From Streptomyces griseosporeus (GTDB lineage: Bacteria; Actinomycetota; Actinomycetes; Streptomycetales; Streptomycetaceae): a DNA stretch of 64,000 bases. The stretch is taken from contig NZ_BNBR01000003.1 of the NCBI RefSeq assembly GCF_014656055.1, positions 1 to 64,000 of the forward strand. The letters run 5' to 3'. Both the position numbers and the translations under genes were made by a program. Each line of letters starts with the position of its first letter. Position 1 is the first letter of the stretch. The notes under the pieces were generated by a model that saw only the letters and a program-made list of their open reading frames with translations, did no database searches and was not told the origin of the DNA. Positions 1 through 11,055 of the stretch are shown in pieces.

Positions 1-60
1 TTGCATGTGTTAAGCACGCCGCCAGCGTTCGTCCTGAGCCAGGATCAAACTCTCCGTGAA
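1..60 (-). rRNA. rrs: 16S ribosomal RNA, 5' end only (partial)
   Basis: The reverse complement of these bases is the start of a 16S rRNA gene, including the universal bacterial 27F primer site (AGAGTTTGATCCTGGCTCAG, bases 34-53 on the minus strand) followed by the usual actinobacterial continuation. By analogy with E. coli numbering the mature 5' end lies about 7 bases before that site, near base 60. The gene continues off the left edge, so an rRNA operon runs leftward from here. Confidence 0.97.
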
Positions 61-566
61 TGTTTACTCGGCCAGAAAATTAATTCAGCCGGTGCACACA
101 TCACGAGAGCGGAACAGTCAGGCGGAATAGGCCCGACCGTTCACAGCGTCCTCGCTGTGTTTTTTCAAAGGAACCTCGACCATCGGAAACCCGATGGACG
201 GGGTATCAACATATCTGGCGTTGACTTTTGGCACGCTGTTGAGTTCTCAAGGAACGGTCGCTTCCTTTGTACTCACCCTCTCGGGCTTTCCTCCGGGCTT
301 CCCTTCGGTCTTGCGTTTCCGACTCTATCAGATCTTTTCTCGACCCGATTTCCTCGGTGCTTTCCAGGTTCCCGCTCTCGCGTTTCCCTTTCCGGCGGCT
401 CCGACTTTATCAGAACTTCTGAGTCGGATTTCCCGCCCCTCCGGGAGACGTGCCCGGCGCACGAGGCGGCCGGGTTCCCAGCTGGGGCGGAGCCGTAAAC
501 GTACTGGAGCGGGGCGCCCCGATGCAAATCGAGGGACCCCGCTCCGGGTTCACACCTGTCGGTGCG
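61..566 (-). promoter_or_regulatory. rRNA operon leader and promoter region
   Basis: This 500-bp stretch has no convincing gene and lies upstream of the 16S gene on the minus strand. It resembles the long pre-16S leaders of Streptomyces rRNA operons. A segment around 236-262 reads GTTGAGAACTC on the minus strand, a typical leader element of these operons. Two related elements occur at about 321-334 and 402-415; read on the minus strand they are TCTGATAGAGTCGG and TCTGATAAAGTCGG, each with a -10-like TAGAGT or TAAAGT. Streptomyces rRNA operons usually have several tandem promoters, so these may be promoter cores, but I cannot place good -35 boxes. Confidence 0.6.
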
Positions 567-2252
567 TCAAACCTCCACGACCACCGGGAGGATCATGGGC
601 CGGCGGCGGTAGTTGTCCGAGACCCACTTGCCGAGGGTGCGGCGGACGAGTTGCTGCAGCTGGTGCGGCTCGACGACGCCGTCCTGGGCCGAGCGCTCCA
701 GGCTCTCGGTGATCTTCGGGAGGACCTCGTCGAAGGCCGAGTCCTCGATGCCGGAGCCTCGGGCCTGGACGTGCGGACCACCCGTGATCTTGCCGGTGGA
801 GGAGTCGATGACGACGAAGACGGAGATGATGCCTTCCTCGCCGAGGATCTTCCGGTCCTTCAGGGCCGGCTCGCCGACATCGCCGACGGAGAGGCCGTCG
901 ACGTAGACGTACCCGGCCTGGACCTTGCCGGAGATCTTGGCCTTGCCCTCGACGAGGTCGACGGTGACGCCGTCCTCGGCGATGACGATGCGGTCGTGCG
1001 GGACGCCGGTGAGGGCGCCCAGCTCGGCGTTGGCGCGCAGGTGGCGCCATTCGCCGTGGACCGGCATCAGGTTCTTCGGGCGGCAGATGTTGTAGAAGTA
1101 CAGCAGCTCGCCCGCGGAGGCGTGGCCGGAGACGTGGACCTTGGCGTTGCCCTTGTGGACGACGTTGGCGCCCCAGCGGGTCAGGCCGTTGATCACGCGG
1201 TAGACCGCGTTCTCGTTGCCCGGGATGAGGGACGACGCCAGGATCACCGTGTCGCCGTCGACGATGCGGATCTGGTGGTCGCGGTTGGCCATGCGGGACA
1301 GGGCGGCCATCGGTTCGCCCTGGGAGCCCGTGCAGACCAGGACCACCTCGTGGTCCGGGAGGTCGTCGAGGGTCTTGACGTCCACGACCAGACCCGGCGG
1401 GACCTTCAGATAGCCGAGGTCGCGGGCGATGCCCATGTTGCGGACCATCGAGCGGCCGACGAAGGCGACCCGGCGGCCGTACTCGTGTGCCGCGTCCAGA
1501 ATCTGCTGGATGCGGTGGACATGGCTGGCGAAGCTGGCCACGATGATGCGCTTGCGGGCGCCGGCGAAGACCTGCCGCAGGACGCTGGAGATGTCCCGCT
1601 CGTGCGGGGTGAACCCAGGGACCTCGGCGTTCGTGGAGTCGGTGAGGAGGAGGTCGATGCCCTCCTCGCTCAGCCGGGCGAAGGCGTGGAGGTCGGTGAG
1701 GCGGTTGTCCAGCGGCAGCTGGTCCATCTTGAAGTCGCCGGTGTGGACCACCATGCCCGCGGGGGTGCGGATGGCCACGGCCAGCGCGTCCGGGATGGAG
1801 TGGTTGACCGCGATGAACTCGCAGTCGAAGGGGCCGACGCGCTCGCGGTGTCCCTCCGCCACCTCCAGGGTGTACGGGCGGATCCGGTGCTCCTGTAGCT
1901 TGGCCTCGATCAGGGCGAGGGTCAGCTTGGAGCCGATCAGCGGGATGTCCGGCTTCTCCCGGAGGAGGAAGGGGACACCGCCGATGTGGTCCTCGTGCCC
2001 GTGGGTGAGCACGATGCCCTCGATGTCGTCGAGGCGGTCCCTGATGGACGAGAAGTCCGGCAGGATCAGGTCGATTCCGGGTTGCTCCTCCTCGGGGAAG
2101 AGCACTCCGCAGTCGACGATCAGGAGGCGGCCGCCGTATTCGAAGACCGTCATGTTCCGGCCGATTTCGCCGAGGCCGCCGAGCGGGGTGACACGCAGGC
2201 CCCCCTTGGCGAGCGGCGGGGGCGAGCCGAGTTCGGGATGCGGATGACTCAA
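567..2252 (-). CDS. rnj: Ribonuclease J (metallo-beta-lactamase/beta-CASP RNase)
   Basis: 561 aa, the usual length for RNase J. It combines 5'-to-3' exonuclease and endonuclease activity in mRNA turnover and rRNA/tRNA maturation in the cytoplasm. The metallo-beta-lactamase motif HGHEDH sits at residues 84-89 with its metal-binding histidines and aspartate intact. The beta-CASP region and a C-terminal domain follow. The start is TTG at 2252, preceded by a GAGGAG ribosome binding site about 7 bases upstream. It lies downstream of dapA on the same strand (about 156 bp apart) and ends about 500 bp from the rRNA gene. Streptomyces species use RNase J together with RNase E. The assignment is firm. 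Confidence 0.95.
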   Translation of the reverse strand: MSHPHPELGSPPPLAKGGLRVTPLGGLGEIGRNMTVFEYGGRLLIVDCGVLFPEEEQPGIDLILPDFSSIRDRLDDIEGIVLTHGHEDHIGGVPFLLREKPDIPLIGSKLTLALIEAKLQEHRIRPYTLEVAEGHRERVGPFDCEFIAVNHSIPDALAVAIRTPAGMVVHTGDFKMDQLPLDNRLTDLHAFARLSEEGIDLLLTDSTNAEVPGFTPHERDISSVLRQVFAGARKRIIVASFASHVHRIQQILDAAHEYGRRVAFVGRSMVRNMGIARDLGYLKVPPGLVVDVKTLDDLPDHEVVLVCTGSQGEPMAALSRMANRDHQIRIVDGDTVILASSLIPGNENAVYRVINGLTRWGANVVHKGNAKVHVSGHASAGELLYFYNICRPKNLMPVHGEWRHLRANAELGALTGVPHDRIVIAEDGVTVDLVEGKAKISGKVQAGYVYVDGLSVGDVGEPALKDRKILGEEGIISVFVVIDSSTGKITGGPHVQARGSGIEDSAFDEVLPKITESLERSAQDGVVEPHQLQQLVRRTLGKWVSDNYRRRPMILPVVVEV

Positions 2253-2408
2253 AAGACTCTCCTCACCACGCGCGCCACGTACCGGTCGGGCACGTGGCGC
2301 GCATGACGTTCGTGCAGAAGCAGTTGTCGTTGTGGGATGCGGGCACCGGTCGGCCCGCGTATTCAGTTGTGAAGTGCAGGTGCGCGGCAGCGCGCGCGAA
2401 GTCTGTTG

Positions 2409-3308
2409 TCAGAGCTGTACCCCGCCGGCGGCAAGATCGATCTTGAGCTGCTCGACCTCTTCCGGGGAGCACTCCACCATGGGTGCGCGCAGGGGGCCTG
2501 CGGGCAGGCCCTGCAGGCTCAGCGCGGCCTTGGTGGTCATGACGCCCTGGGTGCGGAACATGCCCGTGTAGACGGGGAGCAGCTTCTGGTGGATCTCGGT
2601 GGCCTTGACGACGTCGCCGGAGACGTACGCGTCGACGAGGGCGCGCAGGTCGGGGGTGACGACGTGGCCGACGACGGAGACGAAGCCGACCGCGCCCACG
2701 GAGAGCAGGGGCAGGTTCAGCATGTCGTCGCCGGAGTACCAGGCGAGGCCGGAGCGGGCGATGGCCCAGCTCGCGCGGCCGAGGTCGCCCTTGGCGTCCT
2801 TGTTGGCGACGATCCGCGGGTGCTCGGCGAGGCGGACGAGCGTCTCGGTGTTGATCGGGACGCCGCTGCGGCCGGGGATGTCGTAGAGCATGACCGGCAG
2901 CCCGGTGGCGTCGGCGACGGCCTTGAAGTGCCGGTACAGGCCCTCCTGCGGGGGCTTGTTGTAGTACGGCGTGACGACGAGCAGGCCGTGGGCGCCGGTC
3001 TTCTCCGCGGTGCGGGCCAGCTCGATGCTGTGGTGGGTGTCGTTGGTGCCGACACCGGCGACGACGTGGGCCCGGTCGCCGACCGCCTCCAGGACCGCTC
3101 GTACGAGATCCGCTTTCTCCGCGTCGCTGGTGGTGGGGGACTCGCCCGTGGTGCCGTTGATGATCAGGCCGTCGTTGCCTGCGTCCACCAGGTGGGCGGC
3201 GAGCCGCTGAGCGCCGTCGAGGTCGAGTGCGCCGTCCGCCGTGAAAGGCGTGACCATGGCGGTGAGGACCCGCCCGAAGGGGGTCTGCGGAGTGGAGGTC
3301 GGAGCCAT
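2409..3308 (-). CDS. dapA: 4-hydroxy-tetrahydrodipicolinate synthase
   Basis: 299 aa TIM-barrel aldolase-family enzyme. It condenses pyruvate with aspartate semialdehyde in the diaminopimelate/lysine pathway. Visible signatures are the NGTTGE phosphate-loop motif (residues 51-56), YYNKP (115-119) and the Schiff-base lysine in NKDAKG (about residue 170). It precedes rnj on the same strand, and dapB lies 2.5 kb away, so two DAP-pathway genes are close but not in one operon. There is no recognisable Shine-Dalgarno sequence before the ATG. A TAGCGT -10 box ends 7 bases before the ATG, which predicts a leaderless mRNA. Streptomyces often carry more than one dapA-like gene; which paralogue is the main enzyme cannot be told here. 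Confidence 0.93.
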   Translation of the reverse strand: MAPTSTPQTPFGRVLTAMVTPFTADGALDLDGAQRLAAHLVDAGNDGLIINGTTGESPTTSDAEKADLVRAVLEAVGDRAHVVAGVGTNDTHHSIELARTAEKTGAHGLLVVTPYYNKPPQEGLYRHFKAVADATGLPVMLYDIPGRSGVPINTETLVRLAEHPRIVANKDAKGDLGRASWAIARSGLAWYSGDDMLNLPLLSVGAVGFVSVVGHVVTPDLRALVDAYVSGDVVKATEIHQKLLPVYTGMFRTQGVMTTKAALSLQGLPAGPLRAPMVECSPEEVEQLKIDLAAGGVQL

Positions 3309-3315
3309 GGGTTAC

Positions 3316-3321
3316 ACGCTA
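3316..3321 (-). promoter_or_regulatory. Putative -10 box of a leaderless dapA promoter
   Basis: On the minus strand TAGCGT lies with exactly 7 bases between it and the dapA ATG, so transcription would start at or next to the A of the start codon. No purine-rich ribosome binding site precedes the ATG. A good -35 hexamer is not obvious. Confidence 0.5.
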
Positions 3322-3381
3322 CTCGTTGCTCACCACGTGGTCTGCCCTCGGGGTGTCGGGAAAGTCAGGACAAAGGTGGAG

Positions 3382-3419
3382 CCCGGCACTGCCTGCTCGG
3401 GGGTTCAAGCAGTGCCGGG
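3382..3419 (-). terminator. Hairpin between thyX and dapA
   Basis: An 11-bp perfect stem (CCCGGCACTGC with GCAGTGCCGGG) closes a 16-base loop. It lies about 100 bases past the thyX stop codon and upstream of the dapA promoter, as expected for the thyX terminator. No U-run follows, which is normal for Streptomyces. Confidence 0.6.
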
Positions 3420-3519
3420 TCCGTTTGATCAGGCTAGATGAACTTCTCTAAATGCCGCAATCCGGACACTTCGTGAGGCTGAACCGTACATCTGTGCCCG
3501 GGTGAGGAACGGGGGTGCG

Positions 3520-4254
3520 TTACGGCGCCACACGGCCGTTCGCGTTGAAGGCGGCGTAGGTGAGCGGCATGAGCGCGGCCCACTCGGCCTCCATCTTCTC
3601 GCCGACCATCTCGATCTCCCGCTGCGGGAACGACGGCACCTTCGCCAGCTCGTGCTGGGTGCGCAGGCCGAGGAAGTGCATCAGGGAGCGGGCGTTGCAG
3701 GTGGCGTACATCGAGGAGAACAGGCCGACGGGCAGGACCGCGCGGGCGACCTCGCGGGCGACGCCGGCTTCCAGCATCTCGCGGTAGGTCCGGTAGGCCT
3801 GGCGGTAGGAGTCCTGCATGGCCTCGCTGGTGAGCTGGTACTGCTCGGGGGTGCCCTCGACGAACCGGTACTTGCCCGGGCGGCCCTCCTGCACCAGCTT
3901 GCGCGAGGTGTCGGGGACGTAGAAGACGGGCTGCAGCTCCCGGTAGCGGCCGGACTCCTCGTTGTAGGACCAGCCGACGCGGTGCCGCATGAACTCGCGG
4001 AACACGAAGATCGGGGCGCTGATGAAGAAGGTCATCGAGTTGTGCTCGAAGGGGCTGCCGTGCCGGTCGCGCATCAGGTAGTTGATCAGACCCCGGGAGC
4101 GCTCCGGGTCCTTCTTCAGCTCGTCCAGGGACTGCTCCCCCAGCGTCGACACACGAGCGGCGAACAGCACGTCGGAGTCGGCCGCGCTGTGCTTCACCAA
4201 CTCCACGGTGACGTCGCTACGGAACTCGATCTTGAAGTCATCGTCGGAGATCAC
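3520..4254 (-). CDS. thyX: Flavin-dependent thymidylate synthase ThyX
   Basis: 244 aa FAD-dependent enzyme that methylates dUMP to dTMP using methylene-tetrahydrofolate and NADPH. The ThyX signature is present as an RHR stretch followed by NEESGRY. The spacing between RHR and the serine is one residue longer than the textbook RHR-X7-S pattern. I chose GTG at 4254 (protein begins MISDDDFKIEF) because the family homology starts there and GGGAAAGG lies upstream. A longer frame reaches GTG at 4293, but it adds only basic low-complexity residues. The gene diverges from a small membrane protein at 4399 and is followed by a hairpin terminator. No thyA gene is seen in this window. Confidence 0.93.
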   Translation of the reverse strand: MISDDDFKIEFRSDVTVELVKHSAADSDVLFAARVSTLGEQSLDELKKDPERSRGLINYLMRDRHGSPFEHNSMTFFISAPIFVFREFMRHRVGWSYNEESGRYRELQPVFYVPDTSRKLVQEGRPGKYRFVEGTPEQYQLTSEAMQDSYRQAYRTYREMLEAGVAREVARAVLPVGLFSSMYATCNARSLMHFLGLRTQHELAKVPSFPQREIEMVGEKMEAEWAALMPLTYAAFNANGRVAP

Positions 4255-4398
4255 GCTTGGGGGGCCTTTCCCGTCTCGTCTTGGCGACGCCACTTTACCC
4301 AGCGAAATGAGGGGCCGATCGCGGGCACCTTTCCGACGATTCGTTCGTCTTCCGGGGTGAGATCATCCGCTCTGCCCCAGAAGGGAGAGGTACCCCCG

Positions 4399-4638
4399 AT
4401 GTCCGGTCGGCGTGAACCCGTCCCGTTCGCCTTCCTCGCCGAGGCCGACAGGTTCCGCAGCAATGTCACTCCCCCGCCCCCTGAGCGGGCCTCCGCCGGG
4501 CAGATAGCCGGGCGCTGGCTGCTCGGGCTGACCATCGTGGCGGCGCTGGTGGGGTCGCTGGTGCTCGGGATGCCGGCCCTGTCCCTCGACCACACCTCCA
4601 CGCCACCTCAGCAGTCCCAGGCGTCCCAGGGACACTGA
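4399..4638 (+). CDS. Small single-pass membrane protein, unknown function
   Basis: 79 aa. The N-terminal half is hydrophilic and proline-containing. One hydrophobic segment of about 20 residues (LLGLTIVAALVGSLVLGMPA, around residues 41-60) should span the membrane, and a short polar Q/S-rich tail follows. The start is the ATG at 4399 with GGGAGAGG about 8 bases upstream. It diverges from thyX and is followed 90 bp later by another membrane protein gene on the same strand. I do not recognise a family. Confidence 0.75.
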   Translation: MSGRREPVPFAFLAEADRFRSNVTPPPPERASAGQIAGRWLLGLTIVAALVGSLVLGMPALSLDHTSTPPQQSQASQGH

Positions 4639-4728
4639 CTCCATCCGGCCCCCGATGGTGGTGAGCGGGGGCACAGGCGGATAGCCTCACCGGCTACAGC
4701 CCATGCCTGGAGCGAGTGAGGACCAGCC

Positions 4729-5283
4729 GTGCCCCTGCCCTTCCTGACGGCCGACCGCGCTTTCGACACCGCCGACGACGTCGCCCTGCCGTACGAGGAC
4801 CGCGACCGCTGGCGGCGGCCCTACCGGCCCGGGCCGTGGCGGGTGGCCGCGGCGGCGCTGTGGCTGCTGCTCGCCTCGTACGTGCTGTTCGCGGCCGTCG
4901 TCATCGCGCTGACCGGCTCGGTCGGCGGGGCCGGGGTCGTCTTCGGGATCGCGCTGCTGGTCATCGGCGCGGCGCTGCGGCTGCTGCGGATGGGTGTGTG
5001 GGTGAGCCCGCACGGGCTGCGGCAGGTCGGTTTCCTCGTGACCCGGACCGTGCCGTGGGAGCAGGTCGTCGCCGTGCGGACGGTGCAGCAGCCGGTGCGC
5101 TGGCTCGGGCTGCCGCGGGCCGTGCAGGGGCAGGCGCTGCTGCTGGTGCGGCGGGACCGGGCCGCGGACGCGGTGCCGCCGTTGATGACCACGCACAACG
5201 CGGACTTCCTGGCGCGTGCCGAGGCGTTCGACCGGGCCGCGGACATGGTGGAGGCGTGGGCCGCGGAGAACGCTCACGGCTGA
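4729..5283 (+). CDS. PH-domain-like membrane protein
   Basis: 184 aa. Two adjacent hydrophobic segments (about residues 38-60 and 64-84) are followed by a soluble C-terminal half rich in beta-strand-forming residues, starting at VWVSPHGLRQVGF. This layout matches bacterial membrane-anchored PH-domain (bPH2/DUF304-like) proteins. The start is GTG at 4729 with a GAGTGAGG ribosome binding site. A TAGCCT -10-like box lies at about 4684. The gene ends at a 20-bp perfect hairpin shared with the opposing gene. Function is unknown. Confidence 0.7.
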   Translation: MPLPFLTADRAFDTADDVALPYEDRDRWRRPYRPGPWRVAAAALWLLLASYVLFAAVVIALTGSVGGAGVVFGIALLVIGAALRLLRMGVWVSPHGLRQVGFLVTRTVPWEQVVAVRTVQQPVRWLGLPRAVQGQALLLVRRDRAADAVPPLMTTHNADFLARAEAFDRAADMVEAWAAENAHG

Positions 5284-5290
5284 TGGAGTT

Positions 5291-5337
5291 CATGGCTCGG
5301 GCCCGGTCCGTGGTGTGCGGACCGGGCCCGAGCCATG
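5291..5337. terminator. Bidirectional terminator, 20-bp perfect hairpin
   Basis: The arms at 5291-5310 and 5318-5337 are perfectly complementary over 20 bp with a 7-base loop. It lies exactly between the convergent genes ending at 5283 (plus strand) and 5342 (minus strand) and can serve both. Confidence 0.85.
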
Positions 5338-5341
5338 AGAG

Positions 5342-5785
5342 TCACCGTGGGGCGTCGTGCAGGGCGATCGCCCGTTGCATCGCCTTGCGGGCGCGGGGGG
5401 TGTCGCGGGCGTCGTGGTAGGCGACCGCGAGGCGGAACCAGGAGCGCCAGTCGTCCGGGGCCGCCTCCGTCTCCGCCTTGCGCTTGGCGAAGACCTCGTC
5501 GGCCGAGTCGCGGTCGATCCGGCCGCTGGGCAGCCGGCGCAGTTCGTCGGCGGGGAGGCCACCCTCGGCTTCCAGTTCGGCCGCGAGGGCGTTGGCCCTG
5601 CGGACGAACTGGGTGTTCTTCCACAGGAACCACACGCCGATGACCGGCAGGACCAGCACCGCCACGCCGAAGGTGACGGTGAGGAGCGTGCCGGACTGTA
5701 TGAGCATCACGCCACGGCTGCCGACCAGGACGAAGTAGAAGACCAGGACGGCCGCGGTGACGGCGTAGGAGATCTTGGCGCGCAT
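5342..5785 (-). CDS. Membrane protein with TPR-like C-terminus
   Basis: 147 aa. Two hydrophobic segments lie near the N-terminus (about residues 8-28 and 34-55). A charged region follows, then a helical segment with tetratricopeptide-like character at about residues 110-143 (DDWRSWFRLAVAYHDARD). The gene follows dapB with a 13-bp gap and is probably the last gene of the rpsO-pnp-peptidase-dapB string. No catalytic motif is seen; function is unknown. Confidence 0.75.
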   Translation of the reverse strand: MRAKISYAVTAAVLVFYFVLVGSRGVMLIQSGTLLTVTFGVAVLVLPVIGVWFLWKNTQFVRRANALAAELEAEGGLPADELRRLPSGRIDRDSADEVFAKRKAETEAAPDDWRSWFRLAVAYHDARDTPRARKAMQRAIALHDAPR

Positions 5786-5798
5786 GACGGTCGGTGGC

Positions 5799-7953
<2,155 letters not shown>

Positions 7954-7957
<4 letters not shown>

Positions 7958-10167
7958 TGGTCGGTGTCGTCCTTCTGCTCGTCGTCCTCGCCCTCGATGA
8001 CCGGGACCAGCGACAGCTTGCCGCGGGAGTCGATCTCGGCGATCTCGACCTGGACCTTCTGGCCGACGCCGAGGACGTCCTCGACGTTCTCCACGCGCTT
8101 GCCGCCGGCCAGCTTGCGGATCTGCGAGATGTGCAGCAGACCGTCCTTGCCGGGCAGCAGGGAGACGAAGGCGCCGAAGGTGGTCGTCTTCACGACCGTG
8201 CCCAGGTAGCGCTCGCCGACCTCGGGCATCGTCGGGTTGGCGATGCCGTTGATCGTGGCGCGGGCGGCCTCCGCCGAGGGACCGTCGGCGGCACCGATGT
8301 AGATCGTGCCGTCGTCCTCGATGGTGATCTCGGCGCCCGTGTCCTCCTGGATCTGGTTGATCATCTTGCCCTTGGGGCCGATGACCTCACCGATCTTGTC
8401 GACCGGGATCTTGACGGTGATGATCCGCGGGGCGTGCGGGCTCATCTCGTCGGGCCGGTCGATGGCCTCCATCATCACGTCGAGGATGTGCAGACGCGCG
8501 TCGCGGGCCTGCTTGAGGGCCGCGGCGAGGACGGAGGCGGGGATGCCGTCCAGCTTGGTGTCGAGCTGGAGGGCGGTGACGAACTCCTTGGTGCCGGCGA
8601 CCTTGAAGTCCATGTCGCCGAAGGCGTCCTCCGCACCGAGGATGTCGGTGAGGGTGACGTAGTGCGTCTCGCCCTCGATCTCCTGGGAGATCAGGCCCAT
8701 GGCGATACCGGCGACGGGGGCCTTCAGCGGCACACCGGCGTTCAGCAGCGACATGGTGGAGGCGCAGACCGAGCCCATGGACGTCGAGCCGTTCGAGCTG
8801 AGCGCCTCGGACACCTGGCGGATCGCGTAGGGGAACTCCTCACGCGTCGGCAGGACCGGCACCAGGGCGCGCTCGGCGAGGGCGCCGTGGCCGATCTCGC
8901 GGCGCTTCGGGGAGCCGACGCGGCCGGTCTCGCCGGTGGAGTACGGCGGGAAGTTGTAGTTGTGCATGTAGCGCTTGCGGGTCACCGGGGAGAGGGTGTC
9001 CAGCTGCTGCTCCATGCGGAGCATGTTGAGGGTGGTGACGCCCAGGATCTGGGTCTCGCCACGCTCGAACACTGCGGAACCGTGGACCCGCGGGATGGCC
9101 TCGACCTCGGCGGCCAGCGTGCGGATGTCGGTGACACCGCGGCCGTCGATGCGCACCTTCTCCTTGATCACGCGCTCGCGGACCAGCTGCTTGGTGAGCG
9201 AGCGGTACGCGGCGGAGATCTCCTTCTCGCGGCCCTCGAACTCCGGCAGGAGCTTCTCGGCGGCGAGCTGCTTGACGCGGTCCAGCTCGGCCTCGCGCTC
9301 CTGCTTGCCGGCGATGGTGAGCGCCTGGGCCAGCTCCGGCTTGACCGCGGCGGTCAGGGCCTCCAGCACGTCGTCCTGGTAGTCCAGGAAGATCGGGAAC
9401 TCGCCGACCGGCTTGGCGGCCTTGGAGGCGAGGTCCGACTGGGCCTTGCAGAGGACCTTGATGAAGGGCTTCGCGGCCTCCAGACCGGCGGCGACGACCT
9501 CCTCGGTGGGCGCCTCGGCGCCGCCCTCGACCAGCTGGATGGTCTTCTCGGTGGCCTCGGCCTCGACCATCATGATCGCGACGTCGCCGTCCTCCAGGAC
9601 GCGGCCCGCGACGACCATGTCGAAGACGGCGTCCTCGAGCTCGGTGTGCGTCGGGAAGGCCACCCACTGGCCGCGGATCAGCGCGACGCGGACGCCGCCG
9701 ATCGGGCCGGAGAAGGGCAGGCCGGCCAGCTGCGTGGACGCGGACGCGGCGTTGATCGCCACGACGTCGTACAGGTGGTCGGGGTTGAGGGCCATGACCG
9801 TGCAGACGACCTGGATCTCGTTGCGCAGGCCCTTCTTGAAGGACGGGCGCAGCGGGCGGTCGATGAGGCGGCAGGTGAGGATCGCGTCCTCGCTCGGCCG
9901 GCCCTCACGGCGGAAGAAGCTGCCGGGGATCTTGCCGGCGGCGTACATCCGCTCCTCGACGTCGACCGTCAGCGGGAAGAAGTCGAGCTGGTCCTTGGGC
10001 TGCTTGGAGGCGGTGGTGGCCGACAGCACCATGGTGTCGTCGTCCAGGTACGCCACGGCGGAGCCGGCGGCCTGCTTGGCCAGGCGGCCCGTCTCGAAGC
10101 GGATGGTGCGGGTGCCGAAGGCGCCGTTGTCGATGACGGCCTCGGCGTAGTGGGTCTCGTTCTCCAC
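7954..10167 (-). CDS. pnp: Polyribonucleotide nucleotidyltransferase (PNPase)
   Basis: 737 aa. It is a phosphorolytic 3'-to-5' exoribonuclease that also synthesises 3' RNA tails, the likely polyadenylating enzyme in Streptomyces. Two RNase PH-like domains flank a helical region. A KH domain (about residues 595-655, with [12 protein letters not shown]) and an S1 domain (about 660-725) follow at the C-terminus, and the tail is acidic. I start at GTG 10167 with GAGGAG upstream; longer frames into 10294 add proline/arginine-rich sequence with no family similarity. It lies downstream of rpsO and is coupled to the M16 peptidase gene. Confidence 0.96.
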
Positions 10168-10500
10168 TAGCGTTTTCTCCTCGTCTTCGTCCCTCCTCGC
10201 CCGTGTGGCGGGGGGACGGTGGCGGAGAAGCGCTCCGTTGTGCGGGCCGGTCTTCGATCGAAGCACCCGGGGCTCGCTTCCCCCCGGGGGCCACTACCGA
10301 GGACCGGCGGCGGCGAGGTGCGCTTCTCCTCGTCTGTGTGCGTGCTGTCGGACTACCCGCTTCGGGCAGGTCTCATCACGCTGTGTCGTACATGTTGCTC
10401 GTGCGTTGTGCTACCACACTACAAAGCGTGGGTGACACCGCGCACGTACAGCAAAGGGAGCGGCCCCCCGGCTTGCGGGAACCGCTCCCTTCACGGCGTC
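10168..10500 (-). promoter_or_regulatory. rpsO-pnp intergenic region with hairpin
   Basis: A 333-bp gap without a gene. At 10454-10463 and 10482-10491 the sequences AAGGGAGCGG and CCGCTCCCTT form a 10-bp stem just past the rpsO stop. In S. coelicolor the rpsO-pnp intergenic hairpin is a known RNase III processing target and pnp has its own promoter in this gap (from memory of that literature). The rest holds no readable ORF; part of it shows a relatively AT-rich patch near 10365-10430 that could hold the pnp promoter. Confidence 0.6.
10454..10491 (-). terminator. Hairpin downstream of rpsO (attenuator or RNase III site)
   Basis: 10-bp perfect stem with an 18-base loop located 10 bases after the rpsO stop codon. 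It could act as a partial terminator or as a double-stranded processing site between rpsO and pnp. Confidence 0.65.
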
Positions 10501-10788
10501 TTACTTGGCGCCCGCCGCACCACGGCGGATGCCGAGGCGGTCGACCAGCGCACGGAAGCGCTGGATGTCCTTCTTGGCGAGGTACTGCAGCAGGCGGCGG
10601 CGCTGACCGACCAGGATCAGCAGACCACGACGGGAGTGGTGGTCGTGCTTGTGGGTCTTGAGGTGCTCGGTCAGGTCCGAGATCCGGCGGGACAGCAGAG
10701 CGACCTGGACCTCGGGGGAGCCGGTGTCACCCTCCTTGGTACCGAACTCGGAGATGATCTGCTTCTTCGTAGCGGCGTCGAGCGACAC
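10501..10788 (-). CDS. rpsO: 30S ribosomal protein S15
   Basis: 95 aa, slightly longer than the 89-aa E. coli protein because of an alanine/glycine C-terminus. It binds 16S rRNA helices 20-22 and helps organise the small-subunit platform. The signature region [18 protein letters not shown] and the following [17 protein letters not shown] segment are clear. The ATG at 10788 is preceded by GAGGAG. It heads the rpsO-pnp gene string. Confidence 0.97.
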   Translation of the reverse strand: MSLDAATKKQIISEFGTKEGDTGSPEVQVALLSRRISDLTEHLKTHKHDHHSRRGLLILVGQRRRLLQYLAKKDIQRFRALVDRLGIRRGAAGAK

Positions 10789-11055
10789 GCGTACTCCTCA
10801 TAGTCTTGAGTGGCCACCGAGTGCCCCCGGTCTACGTCTCGGGGGAGCTTCCGTTACTCGGGAGGCGGGGATCCGCTGGGCGCGGCCTCCAGGGCCTGAA
10901 CGGCTTCCGGGGGTGCGTACACAAACGGCCGTCACTCAGGGTACCAGGCCTGTGCGGGGGCTCCTGACCCGGTCCGGTGAACCGCCCGGACGGGCCGGGG
11001 GCGGCCACTAGGGTGAGGACCGCACCGTTGGTACGTCGGGAAGGGGTCGCTGGGC

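Noticed and set aside
450..1898. Long plus-strand frame opposite RNase J
   Set aside because: It is the antisense frame of the GC-biased rnj gene; its residues are dominated by V, D, G and A with no family similarity.
8131..10170. 679-aa plus-strand frame opposite pnp
   Set aside because: Antisense shadow of pnp caused by high third-base GC; no start signals or motifs.
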